27,503 bases of DNA from a virus: the IMG/VR virus record IMGVR_UViG_3300025168_015645, positions 1-27,503 of that record; one strand, written 5' to 3'. Shown piece after piece: positions 1-10,910 of the stretch. Numbering within the stretch: the first letter of the stretch is position 1; every line of letters starts with the position of its first letter. The notes under the pieces are model-generated. The model was given only the letters and a program-made list of their open reading frames with translations. It ran no database searches and was not told the DNA's origin. Position numbers and translations under genes: made by a program.

Positions 1-885
1 TGCCGAAGTAACTGCACCGAAGGCGTTGGAAATTGCGATTAAACCAAAATTGACGGTATTACTATTCTGTGTGTTTTTTATACCGTCTGCTACACTATAG
101 AGAATATTACCATAGAATATACTAGGGGTTGAAACGCGGCTTGCTACAGTTCCCTCGACCAGTTCTATTCCAATATCCATGTTAGTAACCGTATTGTTTG
201 CTATTAACGAAGCACCAGGCGAGTTCCCAGTTATTCTTATGCCAACGTGACTTTGCGGTCCATCACTGTCTTCATTTATTACCAAGCATCCCACAACTTT
301 ATTAATTCTGAATCCCGACCCAATTTGAATCGCCGATCCAGCAGCACCAGAATCAGATGATATGACTACAGTACAATTGATAACTTGGGCTCTATTAGAG
401 TAGAGAACCGTATCACCCGCCTGGGTAACCTTACCCTTAACGTAACACTCCACGGCAGAGCCGTCAACGAGTTCCATTACCTGACCGAAAGCATAGGAGT
501 TGACGGCTATGCATCTATACGCCATACATCCATCCCCACTCAGTTTTATCGCATCAGATGCGTCCCCGTCTGAATCCACATCCATGTATCTAATCTCTAT
601 GCCATCACCCGCAAAAGCAATTGGACTGTGTGTTTGATACATTCCTCCGTCGCCAGGAGTGGTTATATAACCTTCAACAATAGTATTACCCGCAGTCGCT
701 TCTGAATCAGTAGTACATGTTAAGTTTGTAGTCTTCACACCTTCACGGGAACTATGTCTCTTGCAATACAAGTGATCACCGCCACTGAGGGAGTTCAGTG
801 CTGTCTGGAGATCTTCGAAGGCGTTTGCTTCACTGGTGCCATCGTTATCGCCACTTGCTTGACTATAGTAATATACTGTTGCCAT
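1..885 (-). CDS. Beta-helix-like structural protein, partial (C-terminus outside window)
   Basis: An open frame runs without a stop from an ATG at 885 to the window edge, giving at least 295 residues. The N-terminus (MATVYYYSQASGDNDGTSEA, then a short segment ending in GGDHLYCKR) has the look of right-handed parallel beta-helix proteins of the pectate-lyase-like class: a DGTSxxNAF start, then short repeating strands rich in Gly, Asn, Val and Thr such as NNTVTNMDIGI and GNILYSVADGI. Phage fibres, spikes and host-surface depolymerases often use this fold. No catalytic residues can be named, so an enzyme activity is not claimed. The ATG shares one base with the stop codon of the upstream 105-aa gene (TAATG), so the two are probably translated together from the late promoter at 1221-1228. 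It could equally be a plain adhesin. The coding reading is firm because of the length, the composition and the coupling; the fold call is moderate. Confidence 0.75.
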   Translation of the reverse strand, partial: MATVYYYSQASGDNDGTSEANAFEDLQTALNSLSGGDHLYCKRHSSREGVKTTNLTCTTDSEATAGNTIVEGYITTPGDGGMYQTHSPIAFAGDGIEIRYMDVDSDGDASDAIKLSGDGCMAYRCIAVNSYAFGQVMELVDGSAVECYVKGKVTQAGDTVLYSNRAQVINCTVVISSDSGAAGSAIQIGSGFRINKVVGCLVINEDSDGPQSHVGIRITGNSPGASLIANNTVTNMDIGIELVEGTVASRVSTPSIFYGNILYSVADGIKNTQNSNTVNFGLIAISNAFGAVTSA

Positions 886-1202
886 TATTGACCCGAAGAG
901 TAAAGAAGAGGTCTCACACAAGGCTTCGCAATAACTGATGTCGCTGTTGCGTCAATATCCCCAAGAAGAGCAGCGAACACAGCAGCAACTGCTTGAACGT
1001 CTGCACCAGTCAAACGACTAATACCCTCTGCGTCTCTACCGTCTGCGACTGGTGAAGTGTCGTTAGGAAAATCAGTGCTTACTTGTGCCCACTTAAGTGC
1101 AAAATCATCTCCTCGTGCTTTCATGTAGCGAATGTTCTCGCACATGGGTCTAATATATTCGTTTACGAACTTGATCGCTTCTGCGTCTGTAATGTCTGCC
1201 AT
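885..1202 (-). CDS. Small conserved phage protein, 105 aa, function unknown
   Basis: The protein starts MADITDAEAIKFVNEYIRPM and has no signal peptide or membrane segment. It is acidic and helix-prone in the first half, with an Ala-rich stretch (ADVQAVAAVFAALLGDI) near residues 68-85. I recall similar small proteins beginning MADITD beside tail-fibre genes of marine T4-like phages, but I cannot assign a function. The start is well supported: a strong ribosome-binding site AGGAG lies at 1211-1215, and a T4-type late promoter TATAAATA lies at 1221-1228 just upstream, so the gene opens a late transcription unit. Its stop overlaps the start of the beta-helix-like gene by one base. The position between a tail-fibre-like gene and a beta-helix protein suggests a virion or assembly role, which is inference only. 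Confidence 0.75.
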   Translation of the reverse strand: MADITDAEAIKFVNEYIRPMCENIRYMKARGDDFALKWAQVSTDFPNDTSPVADGRDAEGISRLTGADVQAVAAVFAALLGDIDATATSVIAKPCVRPLLYSSGQ

Positions 1203-1220
1203 TTAATTATCTCCTGTTAT

Positions 1221-1228
1221 TATTTATA
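1221..1228 (-). promoter_or_regulatory. T4-type late promoter TATAAATA
   Basis: The minus strand reads TATAAATA, the T4 late-promoter consensus recognised by gp55 with the sliding clamp. It sits 19 bases before the ATG at 1202. Transcription starting about six bases downstream would begin at the ribosome-binding site AGGAG (1211-1215). The position, orientation and neighbouring late structural genes all agree. In AT-rich DNA a few such octamers are expected by chance, so the support comes from its placement. Confidence 0.6.
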
Positions 1229-3169
1229 TTACGCTACTGGACTAACTGTCAAGAATACTTGTAACTTTGTTACATCGCCCGAATTGCCTACCACATGGGG
1301 GAATATCCATTCATCTGCATTCAGTGTTGAACCTTCACTGCTAGAAACACCAGTTAATTCCGAAAAGTATTTTTTAAATCCAACAGATCCTTCAAACGTA
1401 ATTCCTGTCTGATCTGCCCCACCGGTTCTACCTATCTCTAAGGTACTACCACCCGTTCCAATAGCGGAAGAAAATAAAGCTAGACTAGGTGCCCTTTTAA
1501 ACTCAACTCTAATTTGTTTATCGGATCCGGATATACCATCGTTAACATAAGCAGACGCTTTAAAAATATGACAATCTGATGGAACTTGCTTCAACGCATC
1601 TAATTTATCACCAGTGGTGATGGGTGAACCATTACCATCTATTATAAATCCAATCGAGGATGTTACACCACCTCCACCACCAGAAGCAGCAGTTCTCATA
1701 TTAGTACCATCAGAGAATGTAAGTCCACCCGGTCCGAGGGTCATTCCTAATGCTCTCATAACTCCAGCATCAAATGTAACACCATCAATAGTTGTGTTGG
1801 TGGCATTCATAGCAAGGCCTATATTACCACCGGCGGATAACTGAAGGTTGTCATTTGCAGGGAACCTTAAGAAAGTATCAGAATCTCCACTGTGGGATAC
1901 CTCTCGGGAAGTCTGGAACGAATAAATGATTGCTCGCATAACACCGTTAGGTGCATCCAAGAAAAGCACATTTGATCCATTATGACTTATATTTTTAGAA
2001 ACAGATCCTCTAAAGTTAAGGTGTTCTTGAATATCCAGATAATCAAGCGTTGAACCCCCGTCAGCAGATATCCCCAAAGGTAAATGTACTTTTGTAGAAG
2101 TTCCGTGAGCAAACGTATTTCCACCCGCCAGCATAACGACATTATTGGCCGCGGCGAAATCAATATAAGTATCAGTATCAGCATTATGTGACAACTTAGA
2201 ATTAATCTTAACATCAGGAGCATTTAAAGATATGCTAGTAGCAGCAGTTTGAGTAATTACATTGTGACTATCCCTGATCAGTATTTTAGTGCCGTTATTT
2301 ACACCATCCGCGTCACCTATTTGTACGTTCACGTTACTAACATCTAAAAACGCTTCCCCGTCTGGGTTACGCATGTGGAAAGCGGCTGGAGTGTGCATGT
2401 CGCCGCCGATGGTAATTCCTCCAGACGAAGAAATACCAGCAACGGGTAACGTAAGTCCATTCGTTGTCACATCACCGGTTAATCCATTGAATGATGTTAC
2501 AATAGTCTCGGCGGAAGTTCCATCGGGGAATCTGAACGCCTTAGCTCTTATCCTTTGCTCTCCCTGATCAACAAATATACTGACTACCTTACCTGATCCA
2601 CCAGTGCTTCCCTGAAGGAAAGAACTCGTAACATCAAGGTTGGGATCAGAATACGTTGAGTGATCGGAATCTACCTCAAAGATTTTTGTTCTGTCTTCAG
2701 ATCCCACAATCACATTAATTTTTGAACTGGTTCCGTTATTTGCTATACCACTCAATTCTGTACGAAAATCTCCACCGGCGTTATCAAACTTATGGATTGA
2801 TAATGCACCAGTAGTATCATTGTATATAAATTGACCATTAGATGTTGCGTTTGGAATATTCAATACACCAGTTACAACGGTATATGTGTATTTCGCCCTA
2901 CCAGAAGAACTCTTAAGTGCATCATAATCAAATTTTACATTTGCGGTATTACCAGATTTCGTAACTGTAAGAGTTAATCCAGAAGTTCCACTGTCAAACT
3001 GCAAACCACTAGAACCAGAGACTGATCCGGCACCAGTAATTCCAATCTCTCGTATACCATCACCGCTGAATGTTTTTTCCCATGCAGAGCCGTTAAACTC
3101 CCACGTTTTTTCTGCAATCGCATGGGTTAAGCCGGTACTGGGATTATTTGGAAAATCGTAATCAGGCAT
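1229..3169 (-). CDS. Tail-fibre-like structural protein, 646 aa
   Basis: The N-terminus (MPDYDFPNNPSTG, then WEFNGSAWEKTF) matches the short opening of many marine phage tail-fibre and appendage proteins (a DFPxxPxxG start followed by W-x-FNGxAW). The body is rich in Gly, Ser, Thr, Asn and Asp. It contains SFNGLTGDVT, a common fibre motif, and two related segments, HNADTDTYIDF (about residues 328-338) and HSGDSDTFLRF (about 425-436), each followed by an AGG turn; this motif recurs in cyanophage fibres. A Gly-rich linker (GGGGGV, near residue 495) precedes a C-terminal domain starting IGFIIDGNGSPITTGDK, which resembles beta-sandwich domains on phage structural proteins. No enzyme motif was seen. 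It starts 9 bases after the stop of the collagen-like gene, so both probably share one late transcript. The virion-appendage role is likely; whether it is a long fibre or an accessory fibre cannot be told. Confidence 0.82.
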   Translation of the reverse strand: MPDYDFPNNPSTGLTHAIAEKTWEFNGSAWEKTFSGDGIREIGITGAGSVSGSSGLQFDSGTSGLTLTVTKSGNTANVKFDYDALKSSSGRAKYTYTVVTGVLNIPNATSNGQFIYNDTTGALSIHKFDNAGGDFRTELSGIANNGTSSKINVIVGSEDRTKIFEVDSDHSTYSDPNLDVTSSFLQGSTGGSGKVVSIFVDQGEQRIRAKAFRFPDGTSAETIVTSFNGLTGDVTTNGLTLPVAGISSSGGITIGGDMHTPAAFHMRNPDGEAFLDVSNVNVQIGDADGVNNGTKILIRDSHNVITQTAATSISLNAPDVKINSKLSHNADTDTYIDFAAANNVVMLAGGNTFAHGTSTKVHLPLGISADGGSTLDYLDIQEHLNFRGSVSKNISHNGSNVLFLDAPNGVMRAIIYSFQTSREVSHSGDSDTFLRFPANDNLQLSAGGNIGLAMNATNTTIDGVTFDAGVMRALGMTLGPGGLTFSDGTNMRTAASGGGGGVTSSIGFIIDGNGSPITTGDKLDALKQVPSDCHIFKASAYVNDGISGSDKQIRVEFKRAPSLALFSSAIGTGGSTLEIGRTGGADQTGITFEGSVGFKKYFSELTGVSSSEGSTLNADEWIFPHVVGNSGDVTKLQVFLTVSPVA

Positions 3170-3178
3170 TTATTTCTC

Positions 3179-5823
<2,645 letters not shown>

Positions 5824-5841
5824 AATGACTCCATTTAGTAG

Positions 5842-5849
5842 TATTTATA
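5842..5849 (-). promoter_or_regulatory. T4-type late promoter TATAAATA overlapping a stop codon
   Basis: The minus strand reads TATAAATA. The TAA inside it (5845-5847) is the stop codon of the GT32-like gene. Downstream, a start about six bases on leaves a leader of roughly 13 bases containing GGAG before the ATG at 5823. This is good promoter geometry and it marks the boundary between the early/middle operon and the late fibre genes. Confidence 0.65.
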
Positions 5850-6768
5850 GGATTCCGCGGTCCGTCAAAAGATTATTAGTTCTTTCTCTAAGAAGATCAA
5901 ACTTCGATCCAACTTCAATTGGTTTATCTTTATTAGAAGTGTTGTGCCAATGCCAAGCAAACGAGTCTAAGAAAAGATTATTCTTTGCACTATTATTTTT
6001 GTTAGTAAACCAATTTTCCTCAGTTTCAACACTAAGGTTTTCATCAGTTTTACTAATCAACCATTCAGTATTGAAAAATGTGGAAGGGAAAATGGTAAAG
6101 TTAGGATATACTTTCCACAATTCTGCAAAGGTATCCTTACCCCATATCGTACCACCGGTAGTAGGCATAGTTTTTAGAACTTCCAGCATCTTGTATGAAA
6201 ATTCACTTTGCTTCTTCATTGATAAAATAGTTGCACATGCACCTTGATTTGCATAATCAGTTTCGGATCCCCATTGGTACATGTATTCTTGATCTAAAAT
6301 TGGTTTGAAGTCACGAAGAAAAACAATGTCCATATCTGCCCACACACCACCGTACTTGTGAAGAATCAACAAACGAAAAAGATCTGACTGAAGATAGTGC
6401 TTTGAATCCGCAGCGGCCAATTTTTCATGCTCATTTTCCATAGGCGTTCCTTTCGCCTCTTCGATTGGATCATAAACTTGAAATTCTATATAATCTTTAT
6501 ACGGACCTTCCAGCGGGGCGAGTAATTCGTTATCTGTTATATCGTAGTCAGACCATAATTTAAGTTTAGTCTTCTCTAGATTCTGAGTTGCTAAAAATGA
6601 TTTAACACACTCTAACTCTTTAACAGTTTTAATTTCGGTGTAGATATGAAAAGTGGTTACCTCATCAGGGTAATCGTAATTCTTATCATCTATTGTACTT
6701 AAATAATCAAGTCCGGCTTTATAATCAAAATAAAGTTCCGGATTTGTTTCTTTTGAAATGTCTATCAT
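5845..6768 (-). CDS. GT32-like (DXD) glycosyltransferase, 307 aa
   Basis: The hallmark is SDLFRLLILHKYGG followed by VWADMDIVFLRDF at residues 128-153. This is the sugar-binding DXD region of the Gly_transf_sug (GT32-like) family, with DMD at 145-147 binding the metal and the nucleotide-sugar. An aromatic, histidine-containing C-terminus (AFAWHWHN-like segment near residues 265-275) is usual for the family. These enzymes commonly transfer hexoses onto oligosaccharide chains from UDP- or GDP-sugars. There is no signal peptide or membrane helix, so it would act in the cytoplasm or at the inner face of the membrane. The ATG overlaps the stop of the preceding methyltransferase gene (ATGA). It is the last gene before the late promoter. 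Donor and acceptor cannot be told. Confidence 0.88.
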   Translation of the reverse strand: MIDISKETNPELYFDYKAGLDYLSTIDDKNYDYPDEVTTFHIYTEIKTVKELECVKSFLATQNLEKTKLKLWSDYDITDNELLAPLEGPYKDYIEFQVYDPIEEAKGTPMENEHEKLAAADSKHYLQSDLFRLLILHKYGGVWADMDIVFLRDFKPILDQEYMYQWGSETDYANQGACATILSMKKQSEFSYKMLEVLKTMPTTGGTIWGKDTFAELWKVYPNFTIFPSTFFNTEWLISKTDENLSVETEENWFTNKNNSAKNNLFLDSFAWHWHNTSNKDKPIEVGSKFDLLRERTNNLLTDRGIL

Positions 6769-7256
6769 TTTATAACTCCATAGTTTTTAAAATCTTGAAA
6801 TTCTCTGTCTTCTCTAATCGCATTAAAAAAATGTCTATCATCCGATCTTTCTATGTCATCAACAAAAATAACAACATTATCCGTAGGAAGGAAAGAAAAA
6901 AGTTCTATCAGGTTACGCCTGGATCCGCCTGCTGGACCATCAACTAAAATCGCATCATAATCTATGTTGGATGCAAAGACTAAAACCTCGTCTATGGGGT
7001 AGCACATATTTTCATACGAGTCGCCTACCAATGGACAGTGTAAGTAATTATTGTGATAACGATCCGAGTAGTCTTTGTTTTCCTCGATAGAAAAGACTTT
7101 ATACCCCAGATCAATTAAGGCTTTCGTTCCTTTTCCACTTCCAAATTCTAAAATAGTTTTTCCTTTTTCGAGTTCAGAAATTATTTTTTCTATCATAGGT
7201 TCTCTTAAACTACCGTAAGGGAGTCTGCGCCATTCTGGCATTTCTGGTATATCCAT
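6765..7256 (-). CDS. Small class I SAM-dependent methyltransferase-like protein, 163 aa
   Basis: Motif I, TILEFGSGKGTKALIDLG, lies near residues 34-51. It is followed by an acidic strand end (VFSIEENKDY) and by the motif IV-like segment DYDAILVDGPAGGSRR near 118-133, then VVIFVDDIER. This order fits a compact class I SAM methyltransferase. At 163 residues it is shorter than usual and lacks a clear extra substrate domain. Its place between an aminotransferase and a glycosyltransferase suggests it methylates a sugar or other small group made by the cassette, which is inference. The start codon shares one base with the upstream aminotransferase stop (TAATG). The fold call is fairly secure; the substrate is unknown. 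Confidence 0.72.
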   Translation of the reverse strand: MDIPEMPEWRRLPYGSLREPMIEKIISELEKGKTILEFGSGKGTKALIDLGYKVFSIEENKDYSDRYHNNYLHCPLVGDSYENMCYPIDEVLVFASNIDYDAILVDGPAGGSRRNLIELFSFLPTDNVVIFVDDIERSDDRHFFNAIREDREFQDFKNYGVIK

Positions 7257-8410
7257 TACTTACTTATTCCATAGTATGATTTTATTTTGTTTATTATGTA
7301 TTTCTGATCTTTCCACTTCAATTTAAACGATGATGGTAATGAAATACCTCTCTTGTAAAAATACTCACTTACTGGGTAATTGGCAACAGTACTTCTATAT
7401 TTTTTGTAGCAAGGTTGCATATGTAAAGGCATAAAAAACATTCGGGTTTGTATGTTACTATCCCGTAGAGTTGACATTAAATCATCTCTATCATCAGTTA
7501 GGAATGAAGTAAACCAATGTACAGGTGTACTTCTGGGATCGAAATATGTAGGATTAAACTTACCGTATAAGCAAGACAATCCATCCACGTATCTGTCATG
7601 TACTTTTTTCTTCTTACTAATTATTTTTTCTAACTTACCCATCTGTGCTATTCCTATTGCAGCCTGCATATCAGTGAATGCAAAATTGTAGCCAACATGT
7701 TCATGTTCAAAAATACCCTTTGTATCACGACCATGATTTTTAAGTCGATAACATTGAGTCTTTAAGTCATCATTATTTGTCACAACAACTCCGCCTTCTC
7801 CACATGTTATTGTTTTGTTGCCGTAATAGGAAAAAACACCAATATCACCAAAAGTCCCAACATGCTGTCCATTGAATTTGACACCAACACCCTGAGCAGC
7901 ATCCTCTATACACTTTAGTCCATTCTTTCTACAAAACCTCATGATGAGATCCATATCTGCTGCCTGACCATAAAGATGGACAGGCATAATTGCAGCAGTT
8001 CTATCCGAAAGATATATCGGTAGTTTATTAGGACATATCTGCATTGTCCGTTCGTCGATCTCACAGAAAATTGGTTTTGCACCCGCTAATGTTACAGCGT
8101 TTGCACTGGCAACAAAAGTTAGATTGGGTACAAGAACTTCATCACCTGCACCTATACCGAGAGATTTAAGGGCGCAAAATAAAGCAGCAGTGCCATTTGT
8201 CATGGCAACTGCATGCTTTGCTCCTGCAAGATTAGCAACTATATTCTCAAACTCTGCTGTCAACTTATTTTCAACAACATAAGTTGACTTGATAACTCGT
8301 TTAAGTTGTTTTAATTCTTTACCATCAATCCAAGGTTCAATCTGTGGAATAAATGGTCTTGTGTGCTTTTTGTTCCCGAACCAATGAATCATATTTTTCA
8401 TTAACCTCAT
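7256..8410 (-). CDS. DegT/DnrJ/EryC1/StrS aminotransferase, perosamine-synthase-like
   Basis: A PLP-dependent sugar aminotransferase of about 384 residues, normal for the family. TNGTAAL (71-77) forms the phosphate-binding loop, CIEDAAQGVG includes the pyridine-binding Asp at 170, and GNKTITCGEGG contains the Schiff-base Lys at 199. The text around these (LVPNLTFVASANAV, PVHLYGQAADMD, GYNFAFTDMQAAIGIAQ) closely matches my memory of Vibrio RfbE/Per, which turns GDP-4-keto-6-deoxy-D-mannose and glutamate into GDP-perosamine. Other 4-aminosugar products are possible. It overlaps the DUF6165-like gene by 74 bases. In-frame ATGs at 8401 and 8392 are alternative starts, and GAGG sits just before the 8401 ATG, so the first codons are uncertain. 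Its product would supply an amino sugar to the adjacent glycosyltransferases. Confidence 0.92.
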   Translation of the reverse strand: MRLMKNMIHWFGNKKHTRPFIPQIEPWIDGKELKQLKRVIKSTYVVENKLTAEFENIVANLAGAKHAVAMTNGTAALFCALKSLGIGAGDEVLVPNLTFVASANAVTLAGAKPIFCEIDERTMQICPNKLPIYLSDRTAAIMPVHLYGQAADMDLIMRFCRKNGLKCIEDAAQGVGVKFNGQHVGTFGDIGVFSYYGNKTITCGEGGVVVTNNDDLKTQCYRLKNHGRDTKGIFEHEHVGYNFAFTDMQAAIGIAQMGKLEKIISKKKKVHDRYVDGLSCLYGKFNPTYFDPRSTPVHWFTSFLTDDRDDLMSTLRDSNIQTRMFFMPLHMQPCYKKYRSTVANYPVSEYFYKRGISLPSSFKLKWKDQKYIINKIKSYYGISK

Positions 8411-8714
8411 TTTTTACAATAAATCTGTCATCATTATACTTTGCATTGTCTCTGGCAGCAAGAATAAAATCACCAACTGCAAGATCATCCTTTCGCAATT
8501 TATCCTCGGTGTCCCATATAGTTTCATTTATTTTTTTAAGTCTATCATAAAAAATATCATCTACATGAATACCGTTATTTTTCAGAGCCTTTTCTAGGAT
8601 ACTCAACTCCATTATAACATGATCCAATCGATTTGGATCTTTTATTCTTTCTATTTTGATTTGAAGTATTGTAATCTTATCAACAACTTCACCTATTGCA
8701 ACTTCAACTAGCAT
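8337..8714 (-). CDS. DUF6165-like small protein, 125 aa
   Basis: The protein begins MLVEVAIGEVVDKITILQIK and continues as a predicted helical coil with many Lys, Glu and Leu residues (IERIKDPNRLDHVIMELSIL). From memory this matches the DUF6165 family, small proteins that often sit among glycosyltransferase genes; their function is not established. No catalytic motif, signal peptide or membrane segment is visible. The gene overlaps both neighbours: 11 bases with the upstream glycosyltransferase-like gene and 74 bases with the downstream aminotransferase. The start is an ATG. A helper or adaptor role in glycan assembly is a guess from context only. Confidence 0.72.
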   Translation of the reverse strand: MLVEVAIGEVVDKITILQIKIERIKDPNRLDHVIMELSILEKALKNNGIHVDDIFYDRLKKINETIWDTEDKLRKDDLAVGDFILAARDNAKYNDDRFIVKNEVNEKYDSLVREQKAHKTIYSTD

Positions 8715-9393
8715 ATTCTATAACCTTCCATTCTTTAGTGTGACGACCTAATGGATGTTCACGAAAATCATGGAAATATAAATCCCCACCAACATCAAAA
8801 TGCTCTACCATAGATTTAAAAGAACTCTCCATTACATGTATCTCTTTCGCCTTCTCCAAAATCATAGGGAAATGAAAAATATTCTCTGTTATATCATTTC
8901 TGATGATCTTCAAATCATTATCAATATCTATCTTAAAACCTCTAGCCTCATCATCGTGTACAAATATATATTCTTCATCCGAGGGATTTAATTTGTTATA
9001 AACTCTTCTCTCTTCATCCATATCTCTACTGACATTGAAGTAGTCATACTTAACATCATAATCAAACTCTAGTTGTTCATAGAAATACTCCCAACAATTT
9101 TTATCGTTGGATGGATTTTGGGGATAGTGTTGGTGTCCAACGCTGAAAAAATCATCTATTGTTGACTCATTTTCGACCGTGAATGTCTTAACATCTTGAT
9201 ACTCATTCTTTACTAGATTAACATTTATACTTTCACTATCTCTATACATGTATTCTACCATATCAAAGTATTGAGGTTTAGAGAATACTTGAATTATATT
9301 TTCGTCGTATAGTTCAGAAAAATATCTAACCATACCGTTACAATCAATGTGATCACCCAAGCCTAAGTGGTGATGTATTACTATGCTATTCAC
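8704..9393 (-). CDS. Putative GT-B type glycosyltransferase-like protein, 229 aa
   Basis: The N-terminus IVIHHHLGLGDHIDCNGMVR resembles the first strand and GLGD loop of GT-B glycosyltransferases of the heptosyltransferase or fucosyltransferase kind, and EYIFVHDDEARG is like the start of their second Rossmann domain. Near the C-terminus IHVMESSFKSMVEHF fits the nucleotide-binding SSF-type segment. At 229 residues it is short for two full GT-B domains, so it may be minimal or divergent. The start is GTG at 9393, overlapping the upstream gene by 8 bases; no ATG lies nearby. Being inside an uninterrupted glycosyltransferase cluster supports the call, but sequence evidence alone is modest. Confidence 0.65.
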   Translation of the reverse strand: MNSIVIHHHLGLGDHIDCNGMVRYFSELYDENIIQVFSKPQYFDMVEYMYRDSESINVNLVKNEYQDVKTFTVENESTIDDFFSVGHQHYPQNPSNDKNCWEYFYEQLEFDYDVKYDYFNVSRDMDEERRVYNKLNPSDEEYIFVHDDEARGFKIDIDNDLKIIRNDITENIFHFPMILEKAKEIHVMESSFKSMVEHFDVGGDLYFHDFREHPLGRHTKEWKVIEYAS

Positions 9394-10240
9394 GTATTTT
9401 CTCCATATGTGTATTGATCATTAAAAAAGTACTGCAATTAGAAAAATCATAATTATCATTTGATATGTTGGTAAAGAAAGATTGATTTACATCTTCCCAA
9501 TTGTCCAAAAAGATAGAGGGTAAATTCCAATCATCATAAATGAACTTGACATTACTTTTTTTCATTATAGGAACAGACCCCACAAGAAGACACTCGTAAT
9601 TTCTATGAGTGTCATAACCAGCACCTTCCAAACAAATGCAGTATTTGTATTTGGAAAGTAGTTTTAAATATTCATGAAAAGATAACTTTTCCTCCTGAAC
9701 ATCCACAAAGTCTAGTGTCTTCAAATATTCTATTGATTTTTGACGAATCGGATTTGTAGATGCTGTATGATAAGGCAGTAATATTTTATTGATCATATCA
9801 TCAGACTTAGAATTTAAAAATTTCCTGAGTGTGATCTGATTACCACCATCTCTTTCCTTCTCTTCAAAACCTATGGGTAACCCCGTAACTTTTTCATGTT
9901 TGATCGGAGGATTTGTGCAAAACCATCTCGTAACAAAAGGATTGTCCAGAATAGGTTGATAATCATCAGTAGTATATGATGATATACCGCTAACCAAAGT
10001 AAAAGGATTTTGTATCTTTGGTAAAATTTCTTGTTGAAAGTAACTGTTCTTTAGATAGTCTGTTTTCACGAAAACAATATCACCTTTCGCCACAGAAGGT
10101 GCAGTTTCCTCATTCAGTTCAGGAGGGGAGCATTGTTTAGAAACTTGATTGCTAATATAAAATTCCTCAGAATGATCTAATGACCAATCAGCAAAACAAG
10201 GCATCCAATTATAATTAATTATGTCATTTTTATTATACAT
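9386..10240 (-). CDS. Exostosin-like (GT47-type) glycosyltransferase, 284 aa
   Basis: The C-terminal half carries LSKYKYCICLEGAGYDTHR and then NYECLLVGSVPIMKKS (about residues 195-229). This is the nucleotide-sugar-binding signature of exostosin-like GT-B enzymes: an acidic Gly turn, a D-THR motif, and a Glu followed by GxVPI. The first 120 residues (VFVKTDYLKNSYFQ, SGISSYTTDD, LPIGFEEKER) fit the acceptor-side domain. I chose the ATG at 10240; the reading frame opens one codon earlier at a TTG. The gene overlaps both neighbours, by 8 bases each side. Donor and acceptor are unknown. No membrane segment is seen, so it would act on a cytoplasmic or membrane-facing acceptor. Confidence 0.83.
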   Translation of the reverse strand: MYNKNDIINYNWMPCFADWSLDHSEEFYISNQVSKQCSPPELNEETAPSVAKGDIVFVKTDYLKNSYFQQEILPKIQNPFTLVSGISSYTTDDYQPILDNPFVTRWFCTNPPIKHEKVTGLPIGFEEKERDGGNQITLRKFLNSKSDDMINKILLPYHTASTNPIRQKSIEYLKTLDFVDVQEEKLSFHEYLKLLSKYKYCICLEGAGYDTHRNYECLLVGSVPIMKKSNVKFIYDDWNLPSIFLDNWEDVNQSFFTNISNDNYDFSNCSTFLMINTHMEKIRE

Positions 10241-10910
10241 CAATTCCCAATTCTTTCAAATCATTTTCCCAATCACCCGCGTAGTTGTCATTTTCATCAA
10301 ACACCTGTCCTATAAACTTCACCAAAGGATCATCGTCTCTACTCATAGGAAATGGTTTGTTCTCAAAAAATTCATCATGGACATGCACATCTTCTGATGA
10401 CAACTTCTCATATACATGTCTTAGAAATTCTTGATCACTGCCCTTTTTATCGGGCTGTATTTCTAACCATTTGTATGAAAGATTTTTAACATCGTCACTC
10501 AGAACTGGTTTGCACCCCCACATACCGCCCATTATAGGCATTCCATGATAAGGATGATCTCTCATGATATGAAATTTCTTTCCGCTTTCAACCCAGTCAT
10601 CAATGGCAGACTTTTCCCTTATACCCAAACGGGAATCTGTATCACGAGATATCATATAATCAACAGAAGGATCAAACGCAGGTTCAAATCTCCAAAACAT
10701 TGAATGGGGAGTTCCGGGAGAACTTCTTCTCACAACTTGACAATTTTCCATAGATTCTAGTCGAGTGCTCACTAATGTAGGAACTGTATTAGCGATATAG
10801 AATCTACAAATCCAATCTGGAAATAATTCTTTTGCGATTTCAGCATTCCTCATAGCACCCGCAGTATAAAGTGGATTATTGCCCCACAAAGAAAAACAGA
10901 TTAGTTTCAT
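10233..10910 (-). CDS. DXD-containing GT-A-like glycosyltransferase, 225 aa
   Basis: The protein begins MKLICFSLWGNNPLYTAGAM and has VDYMISRDTDSRLGIREK at about residues 83-100, where DTD (90-92) is a DXD metal and sugar-nucleotide motif. It is followed by HIMRDHPYHGMPIMGGMWG, a conserved-looking acceptor loop with His, Asp and Gly-Gly. This arrangement recurs in small bacterial and phage glycosyltransferases near capsule loci, but I cannot place it in a numbered GT family. The start ATG overlaps the stop of the GT2 gene (ATGA) and the end overlaps the exostosin-like gene. There is no signal peptide. Confidence 0.75.
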   Translation of the reverse strand: MKLICFSLWGNNPLYTAGAMRNAEIAKELFPDWICRFYIANTVPTLVSTRLESMENCQVVRRSSPGTPHSMFWRFEPAFDPSVDYMISRDTDSRLGIREKSAIDDWVESGKKFHIMRDHPYHGMPIMGGMWGCKPVLSDDVKNLSYKWLEIQPDKKGSDQEFLRHVYEKLSSEDVHVHDEFFENKPFPMSRDDDPLVKFIGQVFDENDNYAGDWENDLKELGIDV

